DNA from: Coenobita brevimanus
Taxonomy: Eukaryota; Arthropoda; Malacostraca; Decapoda; Coenobitidae
DNA: 64,000 bases
Assembly (NCBI GenBank): GCA_032717465.1
Contig: CM064655.1
Location: 13,063,652 to 13,127,651, forward strand
Direction: 5' to 3'
Part shown: positions 48,136 through 59,477 of the stretch, one piece after another
How the letters are laid out: the number at the start of each line of letters is the position of its first letter
How positions within the stretch are numbered: position 1 is the stretch's first letter
Position numbers and translations under genes: made by a program
Notes under the pieces: model-generated
Database searches by the model: none
The model's input: only the letters and a program-made list of their open reading frames with translations
Told to the model about the DNA's origin: nothing

Positions 48136-48569
48136 CAGTATTCTTTGAATCTTCCCGAGAATCCAACTGTGACCACAGGATTAATACATCCACGTGTATC
48201 AGATTGCTTTGAATCTTCCCGAGAGTCCAACTGTGACCACGGAGTATATTCATGTGTATTAGTATTCTCTGAATCTTCCTGAGAATCCAACTGTGACCAC
48301 AGGATTAATACGTCCATGTGTATTAGTATTCTTTGAATCTTCCCGAGAGTCCAACTGTGACCATGGGATTAGTATATTCGTGTGTATCAGTATTCTTTGA
48401 ATCTTCCCGAGAGTCCAACTGTGACTACGGAGTATATTCATGTGTATTAGTATTCTTTGAATCTTCCTGAGAGTCCAACTGTGACTACGGAGTATATTCG
48501 TGTGTATCAGAATTCTTTGAATCTTCCCGAGAGTCCAACTGTGACCACCGGATTAATATATCTATGTGT
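48136..48569. repeat. 61-bp tandem array in 5' LTR, seven units
   Basis: Units share TATTCTTTGAATCTTCCCGA and GAGTCCAACTGTGACCAC, then a stretch ending CATGTGTAT. The 3' LTR array has six units. Confidence 0.9.
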
Positions 48570-49479
48570 ATCAGTGTTCTTTCAATATTAATTTAGCTCG
48601 TAAAGTTTCATATTTCTAGTGATGTAGATCCTCATTATTATTTCCTTTATGTTCATTCACAGTTTGAAGAGTATTCTGTCTCAGTTCGCTTAGTAAATCT
48701 TAGGTTAAGTTAATTTGAGCGCAAATTTTGCTATCCTTTAGGAAGTGGTACAGACGAGATTGAATGCCCCACAATGTGTGCTAATATCTAACTACTCACG
48801 CCCCCTCAGATAAGATCTCGCTACCACATTTTCCATAAACCCTCTAATAAGATCATGCTACCACATTTCCCATAAACTCTAATAAGATCACGCTACATCA
48901 TTTCCCATAAATTCTCAAATAGGATCATGCTACCCCGTTTTCCATGATCTCTAAAATTGTCAGCATTACACTGGTGGCATTAGTGGTTTCTGTCATTCCC
49001 TTCATTACACTGGTGTCGTTTATTGATGATTCAAGTTTCTTGCATTACATTGGTGACAAAAATCTGTGAGCATTACACTGGTGGCTAAAGCGGTGGCATA
49101 AGATATTATTGTGGGATAAGATATCATTGTGGATAAGATATTGTTGTGGGATAGATATTGTTACAGTTAATAAATGAATCAAGATAGAATACCTCAATAA
49201 CAGTACACTGGAGGACCACTTAATCTTGCGATATTTCTAGAATTAATGATCTTTGAATCTCCTGGAGGATGAGCAAAATTATTCTTCACTGAAAAAAGAA
49301 TGAATATTGAGATGGAAGTGCAACTTATGTATTTTGTGGTTTGGTCTAGTGAAAGGAGGAGTAAAGTGAAAGATAAGTTGTGAACGGAATTAAGGGTCAC
49401 ATGTCAAGGAGAACAGAGTGAGACAGTGTAGTAATAAGAGTTAGCCTGCTCTCTTAACACCATGAGCTAGCGAGATAAT

Positions 49480-50584
49480 ATGAAATTTCAAATTAAAGAG
49501 GAGGAAGAGAGACTTTCACCTAGATTTACTCAGTTAGTGTATGAATTAGTCGAGTTAGAAACTCAACTGTCCCCCCCGATTCCTTGCTATCCTCCATCTT
49601 CTACCCCTCATCTAATAATGAGAACAAAAGGGAGCCTCACAAAGCCTCGCGATATTCCAGTACTAGAACTCCACCAGTTACAGAGTATCAATGCTGCAGC
49701 ACGTCTGGAAATGTTTTTTGAATTAGTTGAACAACGTGATTCTGATGATGTGATGCGCATGCAGATTGTGAAGGGTAGAGTGAGCCCTGAACTTGCCATT
49801 TTCATTCATAACAACCAGACAAAGCATCGAGTAGTTTCATGGCTAGCACGTAAGGAATTTCTTAGAACGGAGTTTGCCATCGGTCAGTATTGATCGGGCT
49901 TGGCAGGAATTAAAATCAGTGTGTTATGATTGGATAGAGTCACCCCAGGCTTTCACACACTGTTTCATCTGCCAGCATGCAGTGATAGAACATAAATTCC
50001 CTAACGAAGAGTTACCTGACCGTGACCAAGCAATCAGACGGAAGCTGTGGTATGGCTTACCTCTCCCATCACGAGAAAAACTCAAGGGATTCCTAGATAA
50101 TGAGTACCCATTAAAGAAGTTCCTAGATAGAGTTGATCATGAACGTCAGTTATTGGAAGGGAGTCAGACCCCTCATGTCAATGCGGTGCCCGCTGAGAAT
50201 AACGTCAAGGAGAGGAAACTCAAGAATCGGCCATTGCCGTCCACCTCAGTGAACCAGACAGATCACTTGAGTCCAGTCGGGCTGAATGATGAAGTGGAAG
50301 AATTAAAACGCCAGGTCTGCGAGCTCAAATCTAGCCTAGCTCGAGTGAATAAAGGGCAACCTAGCAACTCCAGAACATCTAGTGGTAAATATTGGGCCCA
50401 CTGTTTAGCTTCATCGCATAGTCTCCAAGCATGTTGGTGGAAACCTCCTCCCGGACATTGTTTTGACTGCCGTAGACCCAGATGTTGTCGTGGTGGCCGT
50501 GGATGTCCTGGATGTAATTATAAACCTCCTGAACAAAAAGACTCTAAATCGAAAGATTCACAAAATCCACACCAGAAGTTATGA
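49480..50584 (+). pseudogene. Gypsy gag, one frameshift
   Basis: The first frame (49480-49893) starts MKFQIKEEEERLSP and the second (49874-50584) continues with capsid-like sequence. It ends in a Cys-rich tail (HCFDCRRPRCCRGGRGCPGC, about 50458-50515) in place of a classical CCHC knuckle. One extra T near 49890 separates the frames. A Leu/Glu-rich predicted coiled coil (DEVEELKRQVCELKSSLARV) precedes the tail. The frame stops shortly before the piggyBac-type insertion. Confidence 0.8.
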
Positions 50585-50628
50585 TTAACCGGTGGTCATA
50601 CATCCCCCACCATCAGTGTAGTGATTAA

Positions 50629-51629
50629 CCCTTTAAATGCGGAGCGTCGCTTTTGCGACGATCGCCAAAAAGGACATAATGGCGGATCATCGCGTTTGCG
50701 ATTCGAGTTAATTTTGAATAAACGCGGGCAAGGATGTTCCAGCTGGTATTGTCTATCAGTACCGCCACCCTTTAGCTACAATTAGCTTACTTGACCTTTG
50801 TACTACTGACCTCTGTTGTTGCCAAGTATCGCGTTTTTTCCCCCCTCCCCCCCCACTACGGCCATCCAGCCTGGCTGTGATATATGGCAGCGCTCTGACT
50901 GCTCAGAACTGTAAATCTGCGCTCTCCTCTCACAAGAAGTTTATGCTAATAGGAAACGCTTGTTTCCCTAGTTGTCACACTAGCTTTTTTTCGCGCGGTT
51001 TGCCCCTGTTTAGCGTCAGTTTACTGCAGGCTTTCAAAGTGACATTATGGCGAGTTCTAGCTCTTCCGAGTCAGTGCGAGCGGCCGACAGGAACGAGAAT
51101 AAAGTAACGGGCGTAAGGCAGAATAAAAGTGCGCCGCAGTGGTCTTTTGGGAAGTACTATGATTGAAAATAATGTAGTATACGTGTTTTTAGCTGTGAAA
51201 ATGGAAATGTTTGTTGAGTGACGGGAAGACCGCCGCCGGCTGCATGTCGGCCATATGCTCCGTTGATTTTAGCCTTATTTTCAGTGCTTATTGTACAAAT
51301 ACGGATTCCAAACTACCTGTACGTTGTAGTATAAAGTTTACTGTGACAGAATGAGGCTGTGGTAGAGGGGAAACCAGGTTGCTGGAGGTGTGAAAGTGAA
51401 GATTTGGTTACACAACTTTGCAAGTCTCCACAAGTCCTTGGGTAGTCCACGAAGGCTCAACACCTGTCTCTGGAGAAAGCTGAATGTAAGTACTATCTGC
51501 CATACCAAGTATAATGTTCTAGGGTTAATCTCTGATTTTTGGCTAATATTTTCCTACAGGTACTGAGACCACGATCCTACCCTGCCACCCGGGGGGAGGG
51601 GTCAGCTGTCCATGGCCGCATTTTAGGGG
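50629..51629. mobile_element. piggyBac-type non-autonomous element in Gypsy
   Basis: Termini CCCTTTAAATGCGG and complement of CCGCATTTTAGGGG are flanked by TTAA at 50625-50628 and 51630-51633. It is 1001 bp and the reverse complement of the element at 16135-18918 (without its nested insert). No transposase is present. Excluding it and one TTAA leaves the Gypsy protease frame continuous with the upstream sequence. Confidence 0.9.
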
Positions 51630-51633
51630 TTAA

Positions 51634-52131
51634 TGGAAAGATAGTAAAAGCTATAGTTGATACCGGGAGTAGCTACACTCTAATTAAGGAATCAGCTGTC
51701 AAGCGAATTGGGGAGAAGTAAATACACTGCGTAACCCGCCTTGTTTGCATGGAGTCACAGGCGCCCCTTTGAGAATATTAGGAATGCTGCGGGCAGAAAT
51801 CAGAGTTGGAGATGAGAAGATCCATAAAGAATGGTTCCCGGTAGTGCCAAATTCTTATATTAATACGGACCTGCTCTTGGGTTGTGATGTACTAGGTCAA
51901 GCTCCTCTCATGTGGGATGGAGTAAGGAGAGTCATGGTATGGGGAGGCTCCCCTTATGTTGTGAATCATATTCACCGACAAAGGAACAAAGTCAAAAGAG
52001 TGAAGGCTGACCCAGTTGAACCTTTCAACCCATTACAACACTTCTTGCAAATCAATCTTCTTATCACCATGAATGTAGATCCATACCAGGCTGTTTATGC
52101 CCATTCCTGTAAGAGAAGACCCAGGAACTAA
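51634..52131 (+). pseudogene. Gypsy aspartic protease region
   Basis: The active-site motif VDTGSSYTLI is near 51655-51690. A stop/frameshift follows at about 51720. The flap and C-terminal part (WFPVVPN, TDLLLGCDVLG) lie in the next frame (51745-52131). Retroviral-type proteases process the polyprotein; this copy is broken. Confidence 0.82.
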
Positions 52132-52399
52132 CCTTATCATTTATCCTCAACCTAGGGTCAGTCATAACAGTCACCCATATTTAGTCAAAGTCAGTTCTGA
52201 GAATTCAGTCTACTTTCTTCTCATTAATGCGACCAAGAAGGAGAAGGTATTTCATAAGGGCACAATTACTGTACTGGATTGTATAAGAGAACTGATAATC
52301 CACCTCCTGGTAGGGTTAATGTCACAAAAATTCACAATGACCTGCTCTCAGAAAATGATCAAATCAGACAAAGCAGGACACGTGTTCAGAGGTTGAAAG

Positions 52400-53350
52400 A
52401 ACTAATTGGAGAACTAAACTGGCAACGTCTCACTAGTGCCCAGCAAGAAGACTTATCTCAGTTGATCCATAAGCATGACCCTCTCTTTATTCTCAACAAA
52501 ATGAGTTAAGACTCATCAGTGGCCCTCCTGCTTATATTAAAGTAGCTGATCCTCAGCCCAGTCGTAGACCTATGTGCCGCTATCCTGAACAAGTGAAACA
52601 GATCATTATGGACATGCTAAAAGATATGGAGGACAGAGAAATCGTAGAACGATCTACTGCAGCCTGGCTGTCACCCATTGTACTTGTAAATAAGCCGGAT
52701 GGTAGCAAACGTATGTGCCTCGATTATCGTCATGTGAATCAACACCTCGCGACTGACATTTACCCCCTCCCACGATTAGATGAACTAGTTGAACAAGAAG
52801 CCAGACATTAGTATTATTCACTCTTGACATGCAAGAGGCATATTTCCAGATTCTGTTAGATGAAGAAAGTTGTGACCTCACTACCTTCAGTGACGGGGTC
52901 GCACTGTACGGATTCAGACGACTCCCATTCAGACTTAATTGCTCCCCTGCGATCTTTTCCAGGCGAATGAGTTCAGTACTTACACCCCTCCTACAGAAAG
53001 GGTGGGTCAGAAATTACTTAGACGATTTGATCCTTTGGGCTCCAGACTTCCCAACTTTACTAGACCACCTGAGGCAGCTTTTCCAGTTACTTACTGTACA
53101 TGGAGTGAAATTAAATCTCAGTAAATGCAAATTCAGACTTAAAGAAATCACCTTCCTAGGTCATCAGATTTCTGCCGAAGGGAGCAAACCTGATCCGAAG
53201 AATGTTGAATCAGTCGCAAGGATGAAATCTCCCACCACCGTAAAGGAAGTAAGGCGATTTCTAGGAATGTGCGGGTTTTACAGAAAACATGTTCTGTTCC
53301 ATCCTTTACAAAAGTTGCTACGTCCCTCACCAACTTCACTAAATCTCGAG
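52400..53350 (+). pseudogene. Gypsy reverse transcriptase region
   Basis: Successive frames carry EDREIVERSTAAWLSPIVLV, KRMCLDYRHVNQHL (52700-52740), LLDEES-YGFRRLPFRLN and the catalytic box NYLDDLILW near 53012-53035, then FLGHQISAEG and VRRFLGMCGFYRK. Breaks are at about 52507, 52811 and 53280-53350. The order and motifs are typical of Ty3/Gypsy RT. Confidence 0.87.
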
Positions 53351-54066
53351 TAACATTTATCTGGACGGACGAATGCCAGAAATCCTTTGAACATCTAAAG
53401 TCTTGCCTCATGAATGCTCTTGTCTTTGTTAGAGGTCAGGTAGAACAACCTTTCATTCTCACTATAGACATTAGTAACACTCATGCTGGTGGAGTCCTGA
53501 GCCAGATTCAGTCAGATGGTACCAACAAGCCGATCGGGTTTTCTCTAAAAAGTTGAACCCCTGTGAGACTCGATATTCAACGACAGATAAAGAGGCCCTA
53601 GGTGTAGTCCTTGAGTGGCGTAACTTCCATCATTATCTTTGGGGTACCCGTTTTACCGTAGTTACTGATCACCAACCTCTCACTAGTATATTCAAGTGGA
53701 AGACTAAATCGCCACGAATGAATCGATGGATCCTAGAAATGCAAGAATGTAACTATGACATCCAGTATCTCAAGGGTAAAAACAATTTTGTAGCAGTTCA
53801 GTTGTCACGCCCAGTTCGAGTAGTAGTCCGTCCATCTGAAGCCACCTGGCTCGGGTTAGATCGAGAACAAATGAATGCCCGTCAAAGTGAAGAACTTGTG
53901 TGGGGAGAACTAGCGCAGTATCTCGAAGGTGGTAGAGTTCCCACCAAAAGACTACCCAAAACCACCTTAGATCAGTTTGCCTTAATAGACGAAGTGGTAT
54001 ATTTTGTGCGGGAGAAGGCAGACAATAGTCTTCATTACAGCCTCATAGTTCCTCATGCCTTAGTTG
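53350..54066 (+). pseudogene. Gypsy RNase H region
   Basis: TIDISNTHAGGVLSQ (catalytic Asp in place), TRYSTTDKEALGVVLEW (Glu) and FTVVTDHQPLTSIF (Asp) give the RNase H acidic set. A frameshift separates the first motif (frame to 53556) from the rest (53553-54074). The coding sense runs directly into the Tigger-type insertion. Confidence 0.85.
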
Positions 54067-54068
54067 TA

Positions 54069-54750
54069 CAGTAGTGCACCAACTTTCGCTACAGCAGGAT
54101 TCGCGGAATCCACTTTCGCGGCATGCACCAAATATTCCCTAACTTCCACTTTCGCTTGAAAAAAATCGATTTTCGCGCACAAATTTTGAGTTTGGGACAA
54201 TATTTTGAACTTAGAATTTCCTGCACCGCCCGCCTGCAACCCACCGCCATCTTGAATGACGTCATGTCAACACTCTGTCCACCCATTCCCGCCATTGTGT
54301 ACGAGCGTGCTAGCTCCATTGTGTTGGATTCTCACGGTTCAATGGCCTCTACTATACCTGGTAGTGTGGGGAAAGGGCCTGGTGGTGTGGGGGGAGAGCC
54401 TGGTGGTGTGGGGGGAGGGCCGGGAGGCAGTGGTGGTGATAAAAAGTGGCCGGGACATTCAAAGTCGGGAGGAAAGGCCAAGGCTAAAAGAGAGTAACCT
54501 GGTCTCTGTGGTATGTTTCTCCTCATATAATGTGTACTGTACAGTTTTTATTGTTTGTATCTCACAATGCAATGTACAATAGTGATTTGATTTACTGTAT
54601 TGCAAGTGAAAATGAAAATCTGATGTTACTTTAGGATAACCGGGAACCAATTAGCCTTTTTGCCATAAAGACAATGCCCCAACTTTCGCTAATTCCACTT
54701 TCGCGCATTATTTTTGGACCCAATTAGGCGCGAAAATTGGTGCCCCACTG
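54069..54750. mobile_element. Tigger-type internally deleted element in Gypsy pol
   Basis: Termini CAGTAGTGCACCAACTTTCG and complement of CGAAAATTGGTGCCCCACTG are flanked by TA at 54067-54068 and 54751-54752. It is 682 bp. An open frame inside (54123-54497) has a Gly-rich GGVGGEPGGVGGGPGG stretch and a Lys-rich end, possibly the N-terminus of a Tigger transposase. No catalytic domain remains. Confidence 0.82.
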
Positions 54751-54752
54751 TA

Positions 54753-55866
54753 CAGGCCCTTCAACATGCACATGAGTTAACTGGTCATCTAGGACAAAAG
54801 AAAACTATCAAGAAGGCAGAAGAACTGTATTACTGGCAAAAGCTTAAGGTTGATGTGTGTGAATATGTCAAAAAATGTGTAACTTGTCAGAGATTCAAAG
54901 GGGACACTGGACTGCAGCAACAGTGGAAGGAATTGCCTCCAGTGAATAAGCCACTGGAGAGGATAGCGATAGATCATACTGATATGTCTGCTGGGGTCCA
55001 TGGTTACTGTTACATTCTTACAGTAGTGGACCATTATATCCGATTCGTTAGGTTCTTCCCCCTCAAAACAAAACAATCTACACACATCACAGACAAACTC
55101 GGGCAGTATGTGGCAGATTATGGCACACCTCGCTGTATCGTCCTGGACAATGGAGGCGAGTTCACCGGCAGAGACCTTCAGTGATACTGCCAGCGACACC
55201 GAATCACTCTCTATTACACGACCCCCTATCATCTCCAAAGGAATGGCGTCACCGAGCAGATACATTGGACCCTGAAGTTGGTCCTCTCCGCCCTTTGTCA
55301 GGGCCACCCTCTCCGATGGCCCCAACTGCTCCAGTCATGTCAGATTGTCATGAATCAGGCAGTCCATACATCCACAGGACAGCAACCCTACTTCGCCTTG
55401 TTTTCTCGCCATCCTCCTAAGCTGGTCGGTGCACCCTTACCCTCTGTCGACGGTGAGGAAGACAAGATGGCTGTCGCCCATGATCTCATATGGGAAACGC
55501 ACCGGAAGATGACGCTTCGTTATAGAGATGTGGCAAACCATAGGCGGAAAAATCAAACGGTTGGAGTTGGAACCCTTGTGTGGATTAAGAAGGAAACTAT
55601 GGCACTTGGTACATGTTGAAAACTTAATGTGAAATGGGATGGTCTGTGCCGTGTAGTGGAAGTGTTGATGGATGGAAGTGTGTACGTGGTAGAAAATGTG
55701 TTCATGGGGAAAAGGGTACAAAGAGCCGCAGGACAAGTGAAGTCCTGTTATGGAGGTGAAGAGTGGCTCTTAGAGCCCCTGGAAGAGGCCGTTGAACCTG
55801 ATCCAATTGATGAACAATTACTGCCCCATGAGAGACGCCCTCCCTGGAGACTTATTGAAGAATGTT
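54753..55866 (+). pseudogene. Gypsy integrase
   Basis: An HHCC zinc-binding segment (HELTGH ... CEYVKKCVTC, 54770-54890) is followed by catalytic-core landmarks ERIAIDHTDM, VVDHYIRFVRFFPL, CIVLDNGGEFTG and NGVTEQ, then a C-terminal domain with VGTLVWIKKE and LNVKWDGLCRVVEVL ending RPPWRLIEEC. In-frame breaks are near 55184 (TGA) and 55617 (TGA). No chromodomain is recognised. Confidence 0.87.
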
Positions 55867-56578
55867 GAGTATCGAAGCTAGTTATTGCAGTATTAAGAGA
55901 TGGTTGGGGAAATGTGTGCAGGTCGGACTGTCTGACTATTGACTTTGACAATTTAGAGTTCAAGAGAAGTTTCATCTATTGAGAGTTCAGAGTTTCATCT
56001 AGTTTATAGAGTTTATAGGAGTTTGGTTTATTTGGCGAAGCCCAGTTCACAGTAAGGTTACCTATATTCGAGGGGCGTTGTGCACCTACCTCCTCAAGTT
56101 ACAGTCAACACAGTCTAGGGTGAAACAATGACTTCAGGACCTGACAGGTGCTCGTCAGTTGCTAGGTGAAGAGCTGGAATCGTAAGAACAAATGGATGAG
56201 AGTGTGAATGCGATTAGTCCGTATGTTGTGTGAATGGGAAGCGCCTCTGGGACGATCCTGGCAGCGAGAGTACAGGTTAGCCCAGGTGAGACGACCATGT
56301 TGCAACCCAGGCGGGAGGTTGGCTGGGGCACACCTCTCCACTGGGGTTCTAGAGTTTACCATGAGAGAGAAGCGACCCCCTGGGGTACGTGTTTTTACTT
56401 GTGGACTGACAGGTGCCACTTATTGGAGGAAGAGTCAGGGAAATTTTTGTTCATAGAGAGGTTCAGAGTCAAATTTGGTAAGTCCGTCCTGTCCGCACAC
56501 ACGTCCCTAGGAAATGTAGATGAATGATTTGAATGTTGACTTATGACGGAAATATTATTTTTCCGAAGGAAGGATCCG
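55867..56578. other. Gypsy 3' untranslated region
   Basis: About 710 bases between integrase and 3' LTR. No env-like frame, signal peptide or membrane segment is seen. A purine-rich GAAGGAAGGA just before 56579 is a weak polypurine-tract candidate. Confidence 0.6.
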
Positions 56579-58562
56579 TGTAGTACCATAATTTTAAGTA
56601 TTAGTATGAGTTAGTATAAGCTAGTATTGTAAGTGTAATCTTAAGCTTAGGTAATATTATAAATAGTCTGTACTGTTAATGATTTAACCGTTAAGTTCTA
56701 TATTTAAGTCTAGTCTTAGATGATATTCTTAATGTGAGCATGATTCTGTTATTGCTAGTACTAAATTGAGTATCGGTGTGAATATGATTAATGTTTATAC
56801 ATAGTGAACCAGCCGTTATTAAAAAAGAAGTATAACCACGGAAGTTTAGTAGAGATAAAAAAAATCGCTAATGTCAACCTTCGTATTCTGATCTTGAAAT
56901 TTATATGTCAGTGTTAATAATGTCCCCCCTTTTGAACTATGCAGTGGTGAATTGAGAATGTCTGAAGTAAGGTTGTTGAAGGTAATCATTTGTGAAGCTC
57001 GAAATTCACGTTATTGGAGTCGCGTTTACAGTCACGTAGGCACATAACCAACACGGGTAATAAAACTGTTTGAATTCCTAATTAATTTGGCTTCGTTATG
57101 ATTAAGGTTCCTGTATGCTTATTACAAAAATTTTAAACATCATAAGTCATTTATCTAGGTATGTTACATGCAAACATATATCTCGTATTCTTTGGAGATC
57201 TAGTAGATACAAAATATTACAAAGTAATAAGTTAAAGTTTTAGCCGATTCCCGAACACTGTCTTGATTCTCATAAAAGGCGAGGAGCTGTGTCAGATATT
57301 TTAGATCGTCGCTTCTCTTCATCATTACAGTTTAGTGCATGAACTCTCCCCCTCCCCCTCTCACCCTCGTGTGAGAAATCCACATATACATAAGTTAAAT
57401 TTGTGATATTTCCCTTGATTCCTCTTGTACTGAATAATGAGATCGTCGCTCCTCTTCATCGTTACAGATCATCCATTCAAGCCACTGCCAAACGCATCAT
57501 ACTAAATTATACCTACCCCCCCCCATTTCCCTAGTTCATGTAGTCTAAGTAACGAATATATTGGCTGGTCCATTTTGATTACAGTCCATTTGATCACTGT
57601 TCATATAATTACTTTAACTTTACTGCATGTGATTCTTGAGTTGTACGAGTTTAATCTTAAGAGAATGTCTTGGTGGTAATCAGTATTCTTTGAATCTTCC
57701 CGAGAATCCAACTGTGACCACAGGATTAATACATCCACGTGTATCAGTTTGCTTTGAATCTCCCCGAGAGTCCAACTGTGACCAAGGAGTATATTCATGT
57801 GTATTAGTGTTCTCTGAATCTTCCTGAGAATCCAACTGTGACCACAGGATTAATACATCCATGTGTATTAGTATTCTTTGAATCTTCCCGAGAGTCCAAC
57901 TGTGACCATGGGATTAGTATATTCGTGTGTATCAGTATTCTTTGAATCTTCCCGAGAGTCCAATTGTGACTACGGAGTATATTCATGTGTATTAGTATTC
58001 TTTGAATCTTCCTGAGAGTCCAACTGTGACCACCAGATTAATATATCTATATGTGTCAGTATTCTTTCAATATTAATTTAGCTCGTAAAGTTTCATATTT
58101 CTAGTGATTTAGATCCTCATTTTTATTTCGTTTGGGTTCATTCACAGTTTGATGAGTAATCTGTCTCAGTTGTTAATGCTTAATAAATCTTAGGTTAATA
58201 TGAGTGCGAGTTTTGCTATCCTTTAGGGAGTAGTACAGACGAAATTGAGTGGCCTGCAAGGTGTGCTAATATCTAACTACTCACGCCCCCTCAGATAAGA
58301 TCTCGCTACCACATTTTCCATAAACCCTCTAATAAGATCATGCTACCACATTTCCCATAAACTCTAATAAGATCACGCTACATCATTTCCCATAAATTCT
58401 CAAATAAGATCATGCTACCCCATTTTCCATAATCTCTAAAATTGTCATCATTACACTGATGGCATTAGTGGTTTCTATAATTCCCTTCATTACACTGGTG
58501 TCATTTATTGATGACTCAATTTTCCTGCGATATACTAGTGACTAAAATCTCTGAGCATTACA
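56579..58562 (+). repeat. Gypsy 3' LTR
   Basis: It runs from TGTAGTACCATAATT to GAGCATTACA, without the MITE present in the other LTR. The 61-bp array (57681-58052) has six units and the ~40-bp array lies at about 58290-58440. Scattered substitutions and small indels against the 5' LTR show it is not a recent insertion. Confidence 0.9.
57681..58052. repeat. 61-bp tandem array in 3' LTR, six units
   Basis: The same unit as in the 5' LTR, with one unit fewer. Confidence 0.88.
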
Positions 58563-58848
58563 TGGTTACATTTAAAGCTAGCTTCCAGAAACTATTTGAT
58601 TCCTATATAATTCTTGAAAACTCTACTCCAGTTGCAAAGTTGGGGTTTGCACACAATTTCACACAGTACCAAGTGATCATTTTCTGTAGTTCCAAAAGAT
58701 TACCTAGACAGTTTCTCAGTTTGGGTCTTCTGAGTCCTTTGTATAGGTATAGTAGATTGCTTGGTTTTGAAAAACATTTTTTTATTTACTTTTCCTATCA
58801 TTACAGTGATACTGTACTTTACACTACTGTATATTCAAAACTTTTCAG

Positions 58849-59004
58849 AGAACTGAAACTGAAAAAAAGAAGAGGAGAAAGCAACCTGAAACTTCAGTTG
58901 TTGGGGGATAAACTTGCATGGTTTAAGGAGAATATGGATCACGACCTTGAAGTATTTACATCCAGGGATGTGCTGCATCTAATTCAGAGGTATATTTCAC
59001 TCCA
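58849..59004 (+). CDS. TMA16: TMA16-like protein, second recognised exon
   Basis: An acceptor CTTTTCAG (AG 58847-58848) is followed by an open segment encoding ELKLKKRRGESNLKLQLL, then GDKLAWFKENMD and LHLIQRYIS. The family signature (LNLVGEKLQWF and ELIERY in vertebrate TMA16) aligns without gaps. The first base completes an Arg codon with the exon at 39409. Two donors are possible in the same phase: GTAAGG at 59005 (chosen, better consensus) and GTATAT at 58990. TMA16 associates with pre-60S ribosomes; that role is from the family. The Gypsy 3' border lies 286 bases upstream. Confidence 0.75.
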
Positions 59005-59352
59005 GTAAGGTGCAGTATGATGTAATGTGCTTATTTTGTTGGTACTGTTGGCATTAGTTGGTAATCTGTAATAGTAAATAAGTACAAAGAGAATAACTAC
59101 CCATCATAAAGCCCCTCATTTGATACAATACTTTAGATACGTAATGCACATTGACTAGTTGATATACTGTTTGCTTTAATAATGTAGAAAATTTTGAATG
59201 TAAGAAAACCTTCCTGATTAAGTACAGGAGACTGTGAGTTAAATGCATGCACTTTCAAGGTGTGGTATGATTATTGTAGAGTATGACACACACAGTTTAC
59301 TTTGGTTACCATTGTTGAACAGCTTATATTCATTCAGTCAACTATCATCCAG

Positions 59353-59470
59353 TCCAGTATTGCTCTATCAGGAATTAAAGCAAAATGAATATTGGATTCC
59401 AAGCACCAGGTTTCAAAGACGGAATGACACTAATTCCAAGCAAAGTTATATGACTAGCAGGGGAAGATGA
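59353..59470 (+). CDS. Doubtful further TMA16-like exon
   Basis: After a weak acceptor (ATCCAG, AG 59351-59352), the phase-compatible frame reads VLLYQELKQNE and then RFQRRND. This loosely recalls the ELEQIE...GRRH stretch that follows RYL-RF in TMA16. It ends in a TGA at 59468-59470, far short of the family's normal end. It may be chance, or a decayed or alternative terminal exon. Confidence 0.2.
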
Positions 59471-59477
59471 TGAAGTG

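Larger units (their letters stand above)
46206..49077 (+). repeat. Gypsy 5' LTR (with insertion)
   Basis: It matches the 3' LTR from TGTAGT-CCATAATTTTAAG to GAGCATTACA. The extra ~820 bases are the element at 46803-47624. It contains a ~61-bp tandem array (48136-48569, seven units) and a ~40-bp array (about 48805-48955, AAGATC-CGCTAC-CA units). The end carries several CATTACACTGGTG repeats, so the primer-binding site is uncertain; CTGGTGGC follows directly. Confidence 0.9.
46206..58562 (+). mobile_element. Ty3/Gypsy LTR retrotransposon, complete borders, dead
   Basis: Two related LTRs (46206-49077 and 56579-58562) begin TGTAGT and end ATTACA. The 4-bp target duplication TGGT is at 46202-46205 and 58563-58566. 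The internal region has gag (49480-50584), protease, reverse transcriptase, RNase H and integrase in Ty3/Gypsy order. There is no env-like frame in the ~700 bases between integrase and the 3' LTR. Coding frames have many stops and frameshifts. Three DNA transposons are inserted: one in the 5' LTR, one at the gag/protease junction, and one between RNase H and integrase. It lies in the same sense as the inferred host intron. Confidence 0.93.

Noticed and set aside
48056..48441. Repeated 60-residue minus-strand frames (WSQLDSREDSKNT) as a repeat protein, also at 57601-57986
   Set aside because: They arise from the 61-bp LTR tandem array, with no start context and the same frames in both LTRs.
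55867..56578. An envelope gene making the Gypsy an errantivirus-like element
   Set aside because: No frame of suitable length, signal peptide or membrane segment lies between integrase and the 3' LTR.
58508..59008. A 166-codon intronless gene starting at 58508
   Set aside because: The first half is Gypsy LTR and intron sequence with no conserved residues; only the part after the acceptor at 58848 matches TMA16.
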